From Anaerolineales bacterium (GTDB lineage Bacteria > Chloroflexota > Anaerolineae > Anaerolineales > DRMV01), in NCBI GenBank assembly GCA_027023425.1, contig JALVVL010000007.1, positions 1 to 64,000 of the forward strand: DNA of 64,000 nucleotides. Reading direction: 5' to 3'. This document shows positions 18,443-26,509 of this stretch, piece by piece (the stretch's first letter is position 1; each line of letters opens with the position of its first letter). The notes under the pieces are model-generated. The model did no database searches. It saw only the letters and a list, made by a program, of their open reading frames with translations, and was not told where the DNA came from. A program made the position numbers and the translations under genes.

Positions 18443-18470
18443 ATTATAGCCGCCTTTTATGGAAATGCAA
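18443..18470 (-). promoter_or_regulatory. Sigma-70 promoter of the kinase operon
   Basis: On the minus strand a perfect -10 TATAAT (18448-18443) lies 16 bp after TTGCAT (18470-18465). The predicted transcript starts near 18436 and meets AGGAGG at 18417-18412. This spacing fits initiation at CTG 18404 better than at TTG 18362. Confidence 0.65.
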
Positions 18471-18503
18471 GTAAAGGGGCGCTCGGCGCACCTTTCCCTT
18501 TTG

Positions 18504-18512
18504 TGCTACAAT
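18504..18512 (+). promoter_or_regulatory. Extended -10 promoter for the lipoprotein gene
   Basis: TGCTACAAT matches the extended -10 form TGnTATAAT with one mismatch. No good -35 is present at the usual distance, as expected for this class. Transcription would start near 18519, about 110 bases before the lipoprotein start codon. It diverges from the kinase promoter. Confidence 0.5.
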
Positions 18513-18628
18513 GTTTGAGACAAACCGATGGCGCTTTTTGGGGTTTGGCGGCATTTTGTATCGCACGGGGGCAAATACGGCCTGCACGGCTCCCGGATAG
18601 CGCTTTTGTACTCACCATAAGGAGAAAA

Positions 18629-19306
18629 ATGATGAAAAAAGTGTTCGCTTTTTTTATGTTTTTGGCTTTAATAGCCGTGGCGTGTTCGTTCTCGGTTGGT
18701 AAGGGTGGGCAAAAATCTGCGGGTGAGCAGGCTTCAAACAAGCCCCTCGGGCAGGTGCTTTTCAAAGATGATTTCAGCGATAAAACTTCCGGTTGGGATC
18801 AGGTGAGGGAGGACGACGGCATAAGCGATTACGAAAACGGCGCTTACCGCATTTTTGTGAAAGATGCTCAAACTGACATTTGGGCAAATCCGGGCAAAAA
18901 CTTTGACGGCGATGTGGTAGTGGAAGTGGATGCTACCAAGAAAGCAGGGCCGGATGACAATGACTTTGGGGTGCTCTGCCGATACAAAGATAAGAGCAAT
19001 TACTATTTCTTCATCATCGGCAGCGATGGTTATGCCGCCATTGGCAAGGTTGACCATGATTCGCAAATTTTGCTCAACAAAGGCGGCAAAATGGTGCAGG
19101 TTGCCATCCCCAACGCCAAAGCGAACAAATACCACATCAAGGTGGCATGTGTGGGTTCGCACCTAACGCTTTGGGTGAACGGCGCTAAACTGCTCACTGC
19201 CGAAGACACCACTTTCACCAGCGGCGATGTTGGCCTAATTGCAGGCACGTTTGACGACGGCGGCACCGATATTTTGTTTGACAATTTCGTGGTGAGCCGT
19301 CCTTAG
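18629..19306 (+). CDS. Lipoprotein with LamG/concanavalin-like domain, paralog 1
   Basis: The signal peptide ends in a lipobox (LIAVAC). A short linker leads to a beta-sandwich with VLFKDDFSDKTSGWD, GVLCRYKDKSNYYFF, HIKVACVGSHLTLWVNG and GDVGLIAGTF, typical of DUF1080/LamG-like carbohydrate-binding folds. It is probably surface-anchored; the ligand is unknown. AAGGAG is followed by two adjacent ATGs; the second (18632) has the better 7-base spacing. The next gene is a clear paralog, so the pair arose by tandem duplication. Confidence 0.8.
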   Translation: MMKKVFAFFMFLALIAVACSFSVGKGGQKSAGEQASNKPLGQVLFKDDFSDKTSGWDQVREDDGISDYENGAYRIFVKDAQTDIWANPGKNFDGDVVVEVDATKKAGPDDNDFGVLCRYKDKSNYYFFIIGSDGYAAIGKVDHDSQILLNKGGKMVQVAIPNAKANKYHIKVACVGSHLTLWVNGAKLLTAEDTTFTSGDVGLIAGTFDDGGTDILFDNFVVSRP

Positions 19307-19328
19307 CGGCTTGTTTCAAGCAATATAG

Positions 19329-19370
19329 TACAATTGTGAGGGCGCGCCACTTTTGACGCGCCCTTAAACT
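19329..19370 (+). terminator. Hairpin between the paralogous lipoprotein genes, with a TACAAT element
   Basis: GGGCGCG (19340-19346) pairs perfectly with CGCGCCC (19357-19363) across a 10-nt loop, followed by TTAAACTTTCTT. This can act as a weak terminator for the first gene. TACAAT at 19329-19334, just before it, could be a -10 for the second gene, in which case the hairpin would lie in its leader. I cannot choose between these from sequence alone. Confidence 0.45.
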
Positions 19371-19387
19371 TTCTTCAGGAGGATGTT

Positions 19388-20065
19388 ATGCGCAACCTCA
19401 GGTTGCTTTTTGTACTTGCCGTTGCCGCGGCCTTGTTGGCCGCTTGTGGAAGCGCCGCCCAGCCTGCCAAACCACCGACCGCCGCCCCCACTACTGCCCC
19501 TCAATCCAATCTCCGCGTGCTTTTTCAGGATGACTTCTCCAACCCTAAGAGCGGCTGGGACACCGAGCACGAAAAAGAAGCCGTGATTGAGTACAAAAAC
19601 GGCATGTACCGCATGTGGCTAAATTACCCTCATACCGTGATGTGGGCAAATCCTCATCTGGATTTTAGCGATGTCCGCGTTGAGGTGTCGGCCACCAAGG
19701 CTGGCGGAACGGATGATAACCAGTTCGGTCTGATTTGCCGCTATCAGGATGAAAACAACTTCTATTTCTTCATCATCAGCAGCGATGGCTATTATGGCAT
19801 CGGCAAATCCAAAAACGGCAAGCAAACCCTGCTCACCGGCCACGGGAACATGGAGTATTCCAAATTTATCAACCGCGGCCACGCAACTAATCGTCTGCGC
19901 GCCGACTGCGTTGGCCCTTCGCTGGCTTTTTACGTCAACGGCCAGCGGCTGGCGCGGGTCAACGACTCCGATTTCACCAAAGGCGATGTTGGCTTGCTGA
20001 TAGGCACTTTCACCGAGCCGGAGACCGAGGTGTATTACGATAACTTTGTGGTGTATCAGCCGTAG
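19388..20065 (+). CDS. Lipoprotein with LamG/concanavalin-like domain, paralog 2
   Basis: 225 residues with signal peptide and lipobox (LLAAC) and a Pro/Thr/Ala linker typical of exported proteins in this window. The beta-sandwich repeats the motifs of the preceding gene: VLFQDDFSNPKSGWD, GLICRYQDENNFYFF, ADCVGPSLAFYVNGQ and GDVGLLIGTF, ending DNFVVYQP versus DNFVVSRP. CAGGAGG lies before ATG 19388. Function is unknown; a carbohydrate or peptidoglycan ligand is only a guess. Confidence 0.8.
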   Translation: MRNLRLLFVLAVAAALLAACGSAAQPAKPPTAAPTTAPQSNLRVLFQDDFSNPKSGWDTEHEKEAVIEYKNGMYRMWLNYPHTVMWANPHLDFSDVRVEVSATKAGGTDDNQFGLICRYQDENNFYFFIISSDGYYGIGKSKNGKQTLLTGHGNMEYSKFINRGHATNRLRADCVGPSLAFYVNGQRLARVNDSDFTKGDVGLLIGTFTEPETEVYYDNFVVYQP

Positions 20066-20145
20066 AAATTGCGAATTGCGAGTTGCGAATTGCGCCTTAA
20101 TACCTTAGTACCTCAATTCCTTAATCCCTCAATCCCTTCTCCCTC
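20066..20145. repeat. GCGAATTGCGAGTT and CTTAGTACCTCAATTCC word repeats
   Basis: Directly after the lipoprotein stop come units of a 7-bp word (TTGCGAA/TTGCGAG), then ACCTCAATTCCTTAATCCC words. These run to within a few bases of the mtaB start and leave no separate ribosome site except CCCTCCC-like sequence. The same words recur at 42356-42421 (first type) and at 1851, 5327, 5716, 25048 and 47312 (second type). Confidence 0.8.
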
Positions 20146-20147
20146 CC

Positions 20148-21455
20148 ATGAAAATTTACCTTGACTCTATCGGTTGCAGGCTCAACCAAGCCGAGATAGA
20201 GCGGCTGGCGCGCGAGTTCATCGCCGCGGGGCACACGCTCACCGGTGAACCGGCTGAGGCAGACCTTGCGGTTGTCAACACCTGCACCGTGACCGCGGCG
20301 GCAGATGCCGATTCGCGCCAACTGGTGCGGCGGTTGAAGCGCGCGGGCGCAAAGCGCGTGGTCGTTACCGGCTGCTGGGCAACCCTGAACCCCGAAGCCG
20401 CGGCGGCGCTCCCCGGCGTGGCGCTGGTTGTGCCCAACCCGCAAAAAGAAAACCTGCTCCGCCTTGCGCTGCCCGACACGCCGGAGTTTGACATTGAGCC
20501 GATAGCGCGCCGCCCAATCCCCGGCAGCAGGGCGCGCACCCGCGCTTTCATCAAAGCCCAAGATGGCTGCGATAACCGCTGCACCTTTTGCGTCACCACC
20601 ATTGCTCGCGGGCCGGGGCGCAGTGTGCCCGCCGAGCGCGTGGTGGCGGATGTGAGCGCGGCCATCCGCGGCGGCGCGCAGGAGGTTGTACTCACCGGCG
20701 TGCACCTCGGCTCGTGGGGGCACGATTTCACCCCGCCGCAACGCCTGCATTCGCTGGTGGAAGCAGTGCTCGCACAGACAAGCGTGCCGCGCCTGCGCCT
20801 TTCTTCGCTTGAACCGTGGGATTTGGACGCCGAATTCTTTTCCCTCTGGCGGAATGGGCGGCTCGCGCCGCATTTGCACCTGCCCCTGCAATCTGGTAGC
20901 GCGAGCGTGCTGCGCCGCATGGCGCGCAAAACCACCCCTTCCGCCTTTGCCCGGCTTGTGGAAACCGCGCGCTCGCTCATCCCCGACCTCGCCGTGACCA
21001 CCGACATAATCGTGGGCTTCCCGGGCGAAACGGATGAGGAATTTCGCGAAAGCCTTGAATTTGTGCGGTCGCTGGAACTTGCCGGCGGGCATGTGTTCAC
21101 TTATTCCCCTCGCCCCGGCACTGCGGCGGCTAAGATGCCAAACCAAGTGCCGCTCCAAATTCGCAAGGAGCGCAATGCGGAAATGCGCGCCGTGATAGCC
21201 GAAGCCGCCGCGCGCTTCCGCCGCCGCTTCATCGGGCGCACGCTCACGGTGCTTTGGGAAAGCAGTCAACCCACCGCCGAGGGATTTGCCCTGCGCGGTT
21301 TGAGCGGCAATTACCTCCGCGTCGTTGCCCATTCCCAAACCGACCTCTGGAATCGCTTCAGCCGCGTTACAATAATTGCAGAGGAAAACGGCTATCTGCG
21401 CGGCGAAATTGTTAACGCCAAGGACGCCAAAAAAAGCCAAGGGCGCCAAGGTTAA
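20148..21455 (+). CDS. mtaB: tRNA t6A37 methylthiotransferase MtaB-type
   Basis: MtaB converts t6A to ms2t6A at position 37 of tRNAs using radical SAM chemistry and two 4Fe-4S clusters. The N-terminal UPF0004 domain supplies C10 (SIGCRLNQ), C46 (NTCTV) and C76 (TGCWA). The radical SAM triad is C141-x3-C145-x2-C148. LSSLEPWDLD and IVGFPGETDEEF are typical of the family, and the end has a TRAM-like region. The IGCRLNQAE start favours MtaB over MiaB. The last residues (VNAKDAKKSQGRQG) and the stop are encoded by the CGCCAAGGACGCCAAG repeat, so the natural C-terminus has been replaced or extended. Confidence 0.9.
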   Translation: MKIYLDSIGCRLNQAEIERLAREFIAAGHTLTGEPAEADLAVVNTCTVTAAADADSRQLVRRLKRAGAKRVVVTGCWATLNPEAAAALPGVALVVPNPQKENLLRLALPDTPEFDIEPIARRPIPGSRARTRAFIKAQDGCDNRCTFCVTTIARGPGRSVPAERVVADVSAAIRGGAQEVVLTGVHLGSWGHDFTPPQRLHSLVEAVLAQTSVPRLRLSSLEPWDLDAEFFSLWRNGRLAPHLHLPLQSGSASVLRRMARKTTPSAFARLVETARSLIPDLAVTTDIIVGFPGETDEEFRESLEFVRSLELAGGHVFTYSPRPGTAAAKMPNQVPLQIRKERNAEMRAVIAEAAARFRRRFIGRTLTVLWESSQPTAEGFALRGLSGNYLRVVAHSQTDLWNRFSRVTIIAEENGYLRGEIVNAKDAKKSQGRQG

Positions 21456-21735
21456 CGCAAAGACGCAGAGGAAACAGAGACGCAGAGAGAAAAACCACAG
21501 ATTACACAGATTAGCACAGATTTTTCTGCGTAATTTGTGAAATCTGCGGTTTATCCCAAATCTAATCGGTGTAAATCTGTGCCAATCTGTGGATGGTAAC
21601 GCAGAGCCGCAGAGGAACACAGAGGCGCAGAGAGAAAAACCACAGATTACACAGATTTTTCTGCGTAATTTGTGAAATCTGCGGTTTATCCCAAATCTAA
21701 TCGGTGTAAATCTGTGCCAATCTGTGGATAAAAAC
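21412..21735. repeat. Intergenic word-repeat cluster overlapping the mtaB 3' end
   Basis: CGCCAAGGACGCCAAAAAAA words begin inside mtaB. They are followed by TTAACGCAAAGACGCAGAGG and two near-identical blocks (about 21500-21605 and 21633-21735) made of CCACAGATTACACAGATT, TTCTGCGTAATTTGTGAAAT and CTAATCGGTGTAAATCTGTG. The block ends about 20 bp before the HIT-gene ribosome site. No gene is present. Confidence 0.85.
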
Positions 21736-21766
21736 TCAATCGGTTGGCACCCCAAAGGAGGCTGTG

Positions 21767-22108
21767 ATGAGTGACTGCATCTTTTGCAAAATAATCGCCG
21801 GTGAAATTCCCAGCAAGCAGGTTTACAAAGACGACCTTGTAACTGCTTTTTACGACATCAACCCCCTTGCGCCAGTGCATGTGCTCATTGTGCCCAACGA
21901 GCACATTCCTTCGGTGAACGAAGTAGAGGAGCGCCACGAAGCGGTTTTGGGCAGGATGTTCACGGTGGCGAAGAAAATCGCTGCCGAGCACGGCATTGCT
22001 GAGGGTGGCTACCGCTTGGTGGTGAACACCGGCGCCGACGGCGGGCAAGAGGTCTTCCACTTGCACATGCACCTGCTTGGCGGCAGGAAAATGGGCAAAT
22101 TGGGATAG
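21767..22108 (+). CDS. HIT-family nucleotide-binding protein (HinT-like)
   Basis: 113 residues with the HinT signatures DCIFCKIIAGEIPS at the N-terminus (CxxC zinc half-site), FYDINPLAPVHVLIVPNEHI and the histidine triad HLHMHLLGG. HIT enzymes hydrolyse purine nucleoside phosphoramidates and adenylated compounds. The ATG at 21767 sits five bases after AAAGGAGG; an adjacent in-frame GTG at 21764 is less well placed. 12 bp after the stop the next gene begins. Confidence 0.95.
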   Translation: MSDCIFCKIIAGEIPSKQVYKDDLVTAFYDINPLAPVHVLIVPNEHIPSVNEVEERHEAVLGRMFTVAKKIAAEHGIAEGGYRLVVNTGADGGQEVFHLHMHLLGGRKMGKLG

Positions 22109-22120
22109 AAGGAGTTTGTG

Positions 22121-22669
22121 ATGAGCACCAATGCCGATTATGACCGCGCATACTTGCGCTACGCGTTTGACTTGCTGGAGCGCTACCTGCTTTCCGACGA
22201 TTTGTATTGGCAGGTGAGCCTGAAAGCGCCAAAGGGCGCTCCGCCCTATCCTTCGCTGACGCCGGGGAACATTTTGCTTTCGCTGCGGCGGTTGAAAGCG
22301 CGCGGCGCGGCCGACGACTTTCAGGCCGAACTTGAGGCCGCCAAAGCCAAATGGGGCGCCCATTGGCGCCAGAAGGAAGAGCGGGAGGCAAATGCCCGCT
22401 TCCGCCAGTGGAAGGACTTTCTCACCCAATACGGCCAAGAAGCGGACGAACCAGCGCCCTACTACCACTACGAGGTGCGCGAGCGCGTCATCCTGCGCCT
22501 CCTTGAAGAGGATTTGGGCGATTTGCCGCCCGAGGTCGCCGTTGGGCTGCGGAAGTTGGACGAAATCCTGCGCGCTTCTTTTGCCCCGGGCGAATTTATT
22601 TGGGAGCCGGATTTGCAACCTGCCTTCCCGCGCGATGAATTTTGGTTTCTCTACGGCACGCTGAAATGA
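22121..22669 (+). CDS. Conserved hypothetical protein
   Basis: This 182-residue protein is rich in helices and acidic and aromatic residues (YLRYAFDLLERYLLSDDLYW near the start, EEDLGDLPPEVAVGLRKLDE later). It has no signal peptide, membrane segment or recognised catalytic motif. GAAGGAG is placed for ATG 22121. It lies between the HIT and recD2 genes with short spacing (12 and 6 bp), so they form an operon. A link to RecD2 is suggested only by location. Confidence 0.7.
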   Translation: MSTNADYDRAYLRYAFDLLERYLLSDDLYWQVSLKAPKGAPPYPSLTPGNILLSLRRLKARGAADDFQAELEAAKAKWGAHWRQKEEREANARFRQWKDFLTQYGQEADEPAPYYHYEVRERVILRLLEEDLGDLPPEVAVGLRKLDEILRASFAPGEFIWEPDLQPAFPRDEFWFLYGTLK

Positions 22670-22675
22670 AGCCAA

Positions 22676-24940
22676 ATGACCCCAACCGGCGCTGCTCCGC
22701 CGATGGCGCGCGCTTCGCTGCGCGGCTCGGTTGAGCGCATCACCTTTTACAACCCCGAAAACGGCTACACCGTGCTCCGCCTGCGCCCCGAGCGCCGCGT
22801 GGGCGGCATGGGCAACGACGGCTTGATAACCGTTGTGGGGAATTTGCCGCAGGTCGCGCCCGGGGAACACTTGGAACTTCTGGGACGCTGGGTTACTCAC
22901 ACGCGCTTCGGGCGGCAGTTTCAGGCCGAAACCTGCCGCCGCACCATGCCTGCAACCGCCGAGGGCATTTTGCGCTATCTCGGTTCGGGATTGGTCAAAG
23001 GCGTGGGCAAGCGCCTCGCCGAGCGGATTGTGGCGGTTTTTGGCGAAGATACGCTCAAAATTCTGGACACCGCACCTGAGCGCCTGCGCGAAGTGCCCGG
23101 CATTGGCCCCAAGCGCGCCGCAAGCCTGCGCGCCGCGTGGGAAGAGCAAAAGCACATCCAGCAAATTATGCTCTTTTTGCACTCCCACGGCGTCACAACC
23201 GGCCTCGCGGTGAAAATTTACAAAACTTACGGCGATGACGCTCTTCAAATCCTCCGCGAAAACCCCTACCAACTCGCCGAAGACATCCGCGGCATTGGCT
23301 TCAAAACCGCCGACAAAATTGCCCGCGCCCTCGGCTTGCCCGAAGACCACCCTTCCCGCCTGCGCGCCGGTTTGGTCTATGCCCTCAACCGCGCTTCTGA
23401 GGATGGGCAAGTTTACCTACCCAAAGACGAACTTTTGCGCCGAGCCGCCGAATTGCTGGAGGCTGACCGCAAATTGCTTGAGGAGGCGCTTGATTCGCTC
23501 ATCGCTGAGCAAAAAGTGGTGGCCGAGGAAGTACCGGACGGGCGGGTGAGGGTTGCCGCGCGCGGCGTTGCCGAGCCTCAGTCCGACTACCGCACGCTTG
23601 GGGTTTACTTGCCCGCCTTCCACGTGGCAGAAACGGGCATTGCCGAGCGCCTGAAACGGCTTTTGGGCGCGCAACGGCTCATGCCCATTGCTGAAATGCC
23701 CCGCGAGGAACTGGCGCGCCTCAGCGAAAAGCAAGCCGCCGCGGTGGAAACTGCCCTCCGTTCCCCCGTGAGCGTGCTCACCGGCGGGCCGGGCACGGGC
23801 AAAACCACTGCCCTGCGCGCCTTGATCGCCGCGCTGGATAAGGCGCAAATCTCCTACGCCCTTGCCGCCCCTACGGGCAGAGCGGCCAAGCGCCTTGCCG
23901 AGGCCACCGGCCGCCCTGCTTCCACCATCCACCGCTTGTTAGGCTACAAGCCGGGGGAGGGCTTTCGGTTCAACCCGCAAAATCCGCTTCCCCACGATTT
24001 TTTGGTGGTGGATGAGGCTTCTATGATTGACCTGATCCTCGCCTACCACCTGCTCGGCGCGGTCAAGCCGGGCGCTCATCTGCTTTTGGTGGGCGATGTT
24101 GACCAATTGCCCTCTGTTGGCGCGGGCGACTTTCTGCGGCATGTGATCGCCAGCGGGCTGGTGCCGGTAACTCGGCTCACCGAGGTCTTTCGGCAGGCGG
24201 CGGATTCGCTTATCATTACCAACGCCCACCGCATCAACCGCGGCTTGATGCCGCTTTTCCCGAAGGATGCGCGCGATTTTTTCCTTTTCCCCGCTGAAAC
24301 GCCCGAAGCCGCTGCGGATTGGGTGGTGGATGTGGTCACCAAGCGTATTCCGCGGAAGTTTGGGCTGCGCGCGCCTTCGCAAATTCAGGTGATTACGCCG
24401 ATGTACCGCGGCGCGGCGGGCGTTCACGCTCTAAACGCCCGTCTGCAAGCGGCGCTAAACCCGCCCGACCCATCCCGCCCCGAAGTCGCACTGTTTGGGC
24501 AACTTTTTCGCTTGGGCGATTGGGTGATGCAGACGCGCAACAACTATGATTTGGAGGTGTTCAACGGCGACCTTGGCGCGATTGTGGAAATTGACCGCCA
24601 AGCCCAAACCCTGACGGTGTATTTTGAGGGACGCCGCGTGCGCTATGCGTGGTCTGAAGCCGACCAGTTGACCTTGGCGTATGCAATTTCGGTTCACAAG
24701 GCGCAGGGCGCGGAATTTCCGGCGGTAGTGATTCCGGTGGTGACGCAACACTACATGCTCCTGCGGCGGAATTTGCTCTACACGGCGGTGACGCGGGCGC
24801 AAAAACTCTGCGTGCTTGTGGGGCAAAAGCGGGCAATCGGCTTAGCCGTGCGCAACGCCACCGAACGAAACCGCTACAGCGCATTGGCTTGGAGGTTGAT
24901 GCCAAGGGCGCCAAAGGCACAAAGGACGCCAAGGGATTAA
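22676..24940 (+). CDS. recD2: RecD2-type ATP-dependent DNA helicase
   Basis: RecD2 (YrrC) is a 5'-3' superfamily 1B helicase found in bacteria without RecBC. The order is N-terminal OB-like part (SVERITFYNPENGYTV), helix-hairpin-helix motifs (VPGIGPKRAA and IRGIGFKTADKIA), then helicase core with Walker A GGPGTGKTT (about residue 370), VVDEASMID and GDVDQLPSVG, and the final motif AYAISVHKAQGAEF. ATG 22703 is an alternative start. The last dozen residues (LMPRAPKAQRTPRD) and the TAA derive from the CGCCAAGG repeat, like mtaB. Length (754 aa) is normal. Confidence 0.95.
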   Translation: MTPTGAAPPMARASLRGSVERITFYNPENGYTVLRLRPERRVGGMGNDGLITVVGNLPQVAPGEHLELLGRWVTHTRFGRQFQAETCRRTMPATAEGILRYLGSGLVKGVGKRLAERIVAVFGEDTLKILDTAPERLREVPGIGPKRAASLRAAWEEQKHIQQIMLFLHSHGVTTGLAVKIYKTYGDDALQILRENPYQLAEDIRGIGFKTADKIARALGLPEDHPSRLRAGLVYALNRASEDGQVYLPKDELLRRAAELLEADRKLLEEALDSLIAEQKVVAEEVPDGRVRVAARGVAEPQSDYRTLGVYLPAFHVAETGIAERLKRLLGAQRLMPIAEMPREELARLSEKQAAAVETALRSPVSVLTGGPGTGKTTALRALIAALDKAQISYALAAPTGRAAKRLAEATGRPASTIHRLLGYKPGEGFRFNPQNPLPHDFLVVDEASMIDLILAYHLLGAVKPGAHLLLVGDVDQLPSVGAGDFLRHVIASGLVPVTRLTEVFRQAADSLIITNAHRINRGLMPLFPKDARDFFLFPAETPEAAADWVVDVVTKRIPRKFGLRAPSQIQVITPMYRGAAGVHALNARLQAALNPPDPSRPEVALFGQLFRLGDWVMQTRNNYDLEVFNGDLGAIVEIDRQAQTLTVYFEGRRVRYAWSEADQLTLAYAISVHKAQGAEFPAVVIPVVTQHYMLLRRNLLYTAVTRAQKLCVLVGQKRAIGLAVRNATERNRYSALAWRLMPRAPKAQRTPRD

Positions 24941-25200
24941 CGCCAAGGGCGCCAAGGACACAAAGGACGCCAAGAATTAACGCAAAGGCGCAAAGAGAGT
25001 GACGCCAAGGACGCCAAGGAACGCAAAGGCACAGAGGGACACAAACTCTCAATTCCTTAATCCCTCATTCCCTCATTCCTTCCCGCTTTCTGTGTCTTCT
25101 GTGGTTTACGCTTTTGCTCTACCTACGATGCAACGACCCAACGACCCAACGACCCAACGACCTAACGACCTAACGACCCAACGACCTAACGACCTAACGA
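24898..25200. repeat. Intergenic word-repeat cluster joining recD2 to yvcK
   Basis: CGCCAAGGGCGCCAAGGACA words start inside recD2 and run to about 25040. CTCAATTCCTTAATCCCTC words (25045-25080) follow, then about eight units of AACGACCCA/AACGACCTA (25128-25200). The last unit ends a few bases before the yvcK start, so no Shine-Dalgarno is present there. No gene is seen in the gap. Confidence 0.85.
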
Positions 25201-25204
25201 ACTT

Positions 25205-26509
25205 ATGAACAAATGGCATTCCTTCTGGCAAAAAGTTGCGATGTGGTTCACGCCGGGGCTGGGGGTTAAGCGCTGGCTGGGATTTGTGATTTTGGGCACA
25301 ACCCTGCTCGGCGTGGGCTTTGCAATGCTGTTGCTGCAGGTTTACCGCACCGCGCCTGACACTTGGTGGCTGCCGTTGCTTTCGGCGGCGTCGCTACGGT
25401 TTTTACCACGCCCCCTGCGCGCACTCATCTTTGCCGCTCTGGGCTTTACCGCCATCGGCATTGGCCTCTGGGGGCTGAGCCACTCATTGCTCGCACCGTT
25501 TTTACGTCCGGGGCAACAAGTGGTAGAAATGCTGAGCGCCTATCGGCGGCGCGAGCGCGGTCCCCACATTGTCGCCATCGGCGGCGGGCATGGGCTTTCT
25601 ACGCTGCTGCGCGGCCTCAAGGAACACTCCCATAACATCACCGCCATCGTCACCGTTGCCGACGATGGCGGCTCTTCAGGCCGTCTGCGCAAAACCTTGG
25701 GCATTTTGCCCCCGGGAGATATTCGGAATTGCCTTGCTGCCCTTTCCAACGATGAGGCTTTGCTCACCCAGTTGTTTCAGTACCGCTTTGCGGACGACTA
25801 CGGCGAACTCGGCGGGCATTCGTTCGGAAATTTGTTTATCTCGGCAATGACCGCGCTCACCGGCAGTTTTGAAGAAGCCGTTGCCGAGGCCGGGCGGGTG
25901 CTGGCTGTGCACGGCCGGGTTTTGCCTTCAACGCTGAAAAACGTGCACTTGGCGGCTGAGGTTGCCTTGCCATACCAAAATGAAGGCGTGCGCGTGGTCG
26001 GCGAAAGCCGCATCCCCACAATGCCGGGGCGAATCAGGCGCGTGTGGCTGGAGCCTGAACACCCCCCTGCTTTCCCGCTGGCGGTGCAGGCAATTTTGGC
26101 GGCGGATTTGGTGGTGGTTGGCCCCGGCAGCCTCTACACCAGCATTTTGCCCAACCTGCTGGTGCCCGAAATTGCCGCGGCACTGCGCGCCACACGCGCC
26201 TTCCGCGTTTTCGTCTGCAACGTCGCCACACAGCCCGGGGAAACGGACGGTTTTTCTTGCCAAGACCATCTGCGCGTGCTTGAAGAGCATGTAGGGCATG
26301 GGCTTTTTGATGTTGTGCTGACCAACAGCGATACTTCCGCCTCGCTCCCCCAAGGCGTGAATTGGGTGCTTGTGGATGGCGAGGAAACTTCCCCCTACCG
26401 AATAGTGAGCCGGCCAGTGGCTTCGGATGAGCATCCGGGGCGGCACGATGCCCGCTCTTTGGCCTCGGCGCTACTCCAATTGTGGGAAAACTACGCCTCG
26501 CGGCGGTGA
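25205..26509 (+). CDS. yvcK: YvcK/CofD-family gluconeogenesis factor with N-terminal membrane segments
   Basis: YvcK proteins bind UDP-sugars and are needed for growth on gluconeogenic carbon and for wall integrity; the fold is shared with the CofD lactyl-phosphate transferase. Two membrane segments (about 24-46 and 72-98) precede the soluble domain. That domain shows VAIGGGHGLSTLLRGLK (125-136 for the glycine core), TVADDGGSSGRLR, LPPGDIRNCLAAL, GHSFGNLFI and GPGSLYTSILPNLLVP. The translation start directly follows an ACGACCTA repeat and lacks a ribosome site, so this start may be inefficient. The end overlaps the convergent methyltransferase gene by 19 bp. Confidence 0.92.
   Translation: MNKWHSFWQKVAMWFTPGLGVKRWLGFVILGTTLLGVGFAMLLLQVYRTAPDTWWLPLLSAASLRFLPRPLRALIFAALGFTAIGIGLWGLSHSLLAPFLRPGQQVVEMLSAYRRRERGPHIVAIGGGHGLSTLLRGLKEHSHNITAIVTVADDGGSSGRLRKTLGILPPGDIRNCLAALSNDEALLTQLFQYRFADDYGELGGHSFGNLFISAMTALTGSFEEAVAEAGRVLAVHGRVLPSTLKNVHLAAEVALPYQNEGVRVVGESRIPTMPGRIRRVWLEPEHPPAFPLAVQAILAADLVVVGPGSLYTSILPNLLVPEIAAALRATRAFRVFVCNVATQPGETDGFSCQDHLRVLEEHVGHGLFDVVLTNSDTSASLPQGVNWVLVDGEETSPYRIVSRPVASDEHPGRHDARSLASALLQLWENYASRR

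Noticed and set aside
20121-21755. Long open frame on the minus strand opposite mtaB
   Set aside because: It lies antisense to a clear radical SAM gene, includes repeat sequence at its start, and has no family motifs. High GC at third positions explains the long frame.
21686-23410. Long minus-strand frame opposite the HIT and recD2 genes
   Set aside because: It is the antisense shadow of three well-supported genes and begins in repeats.
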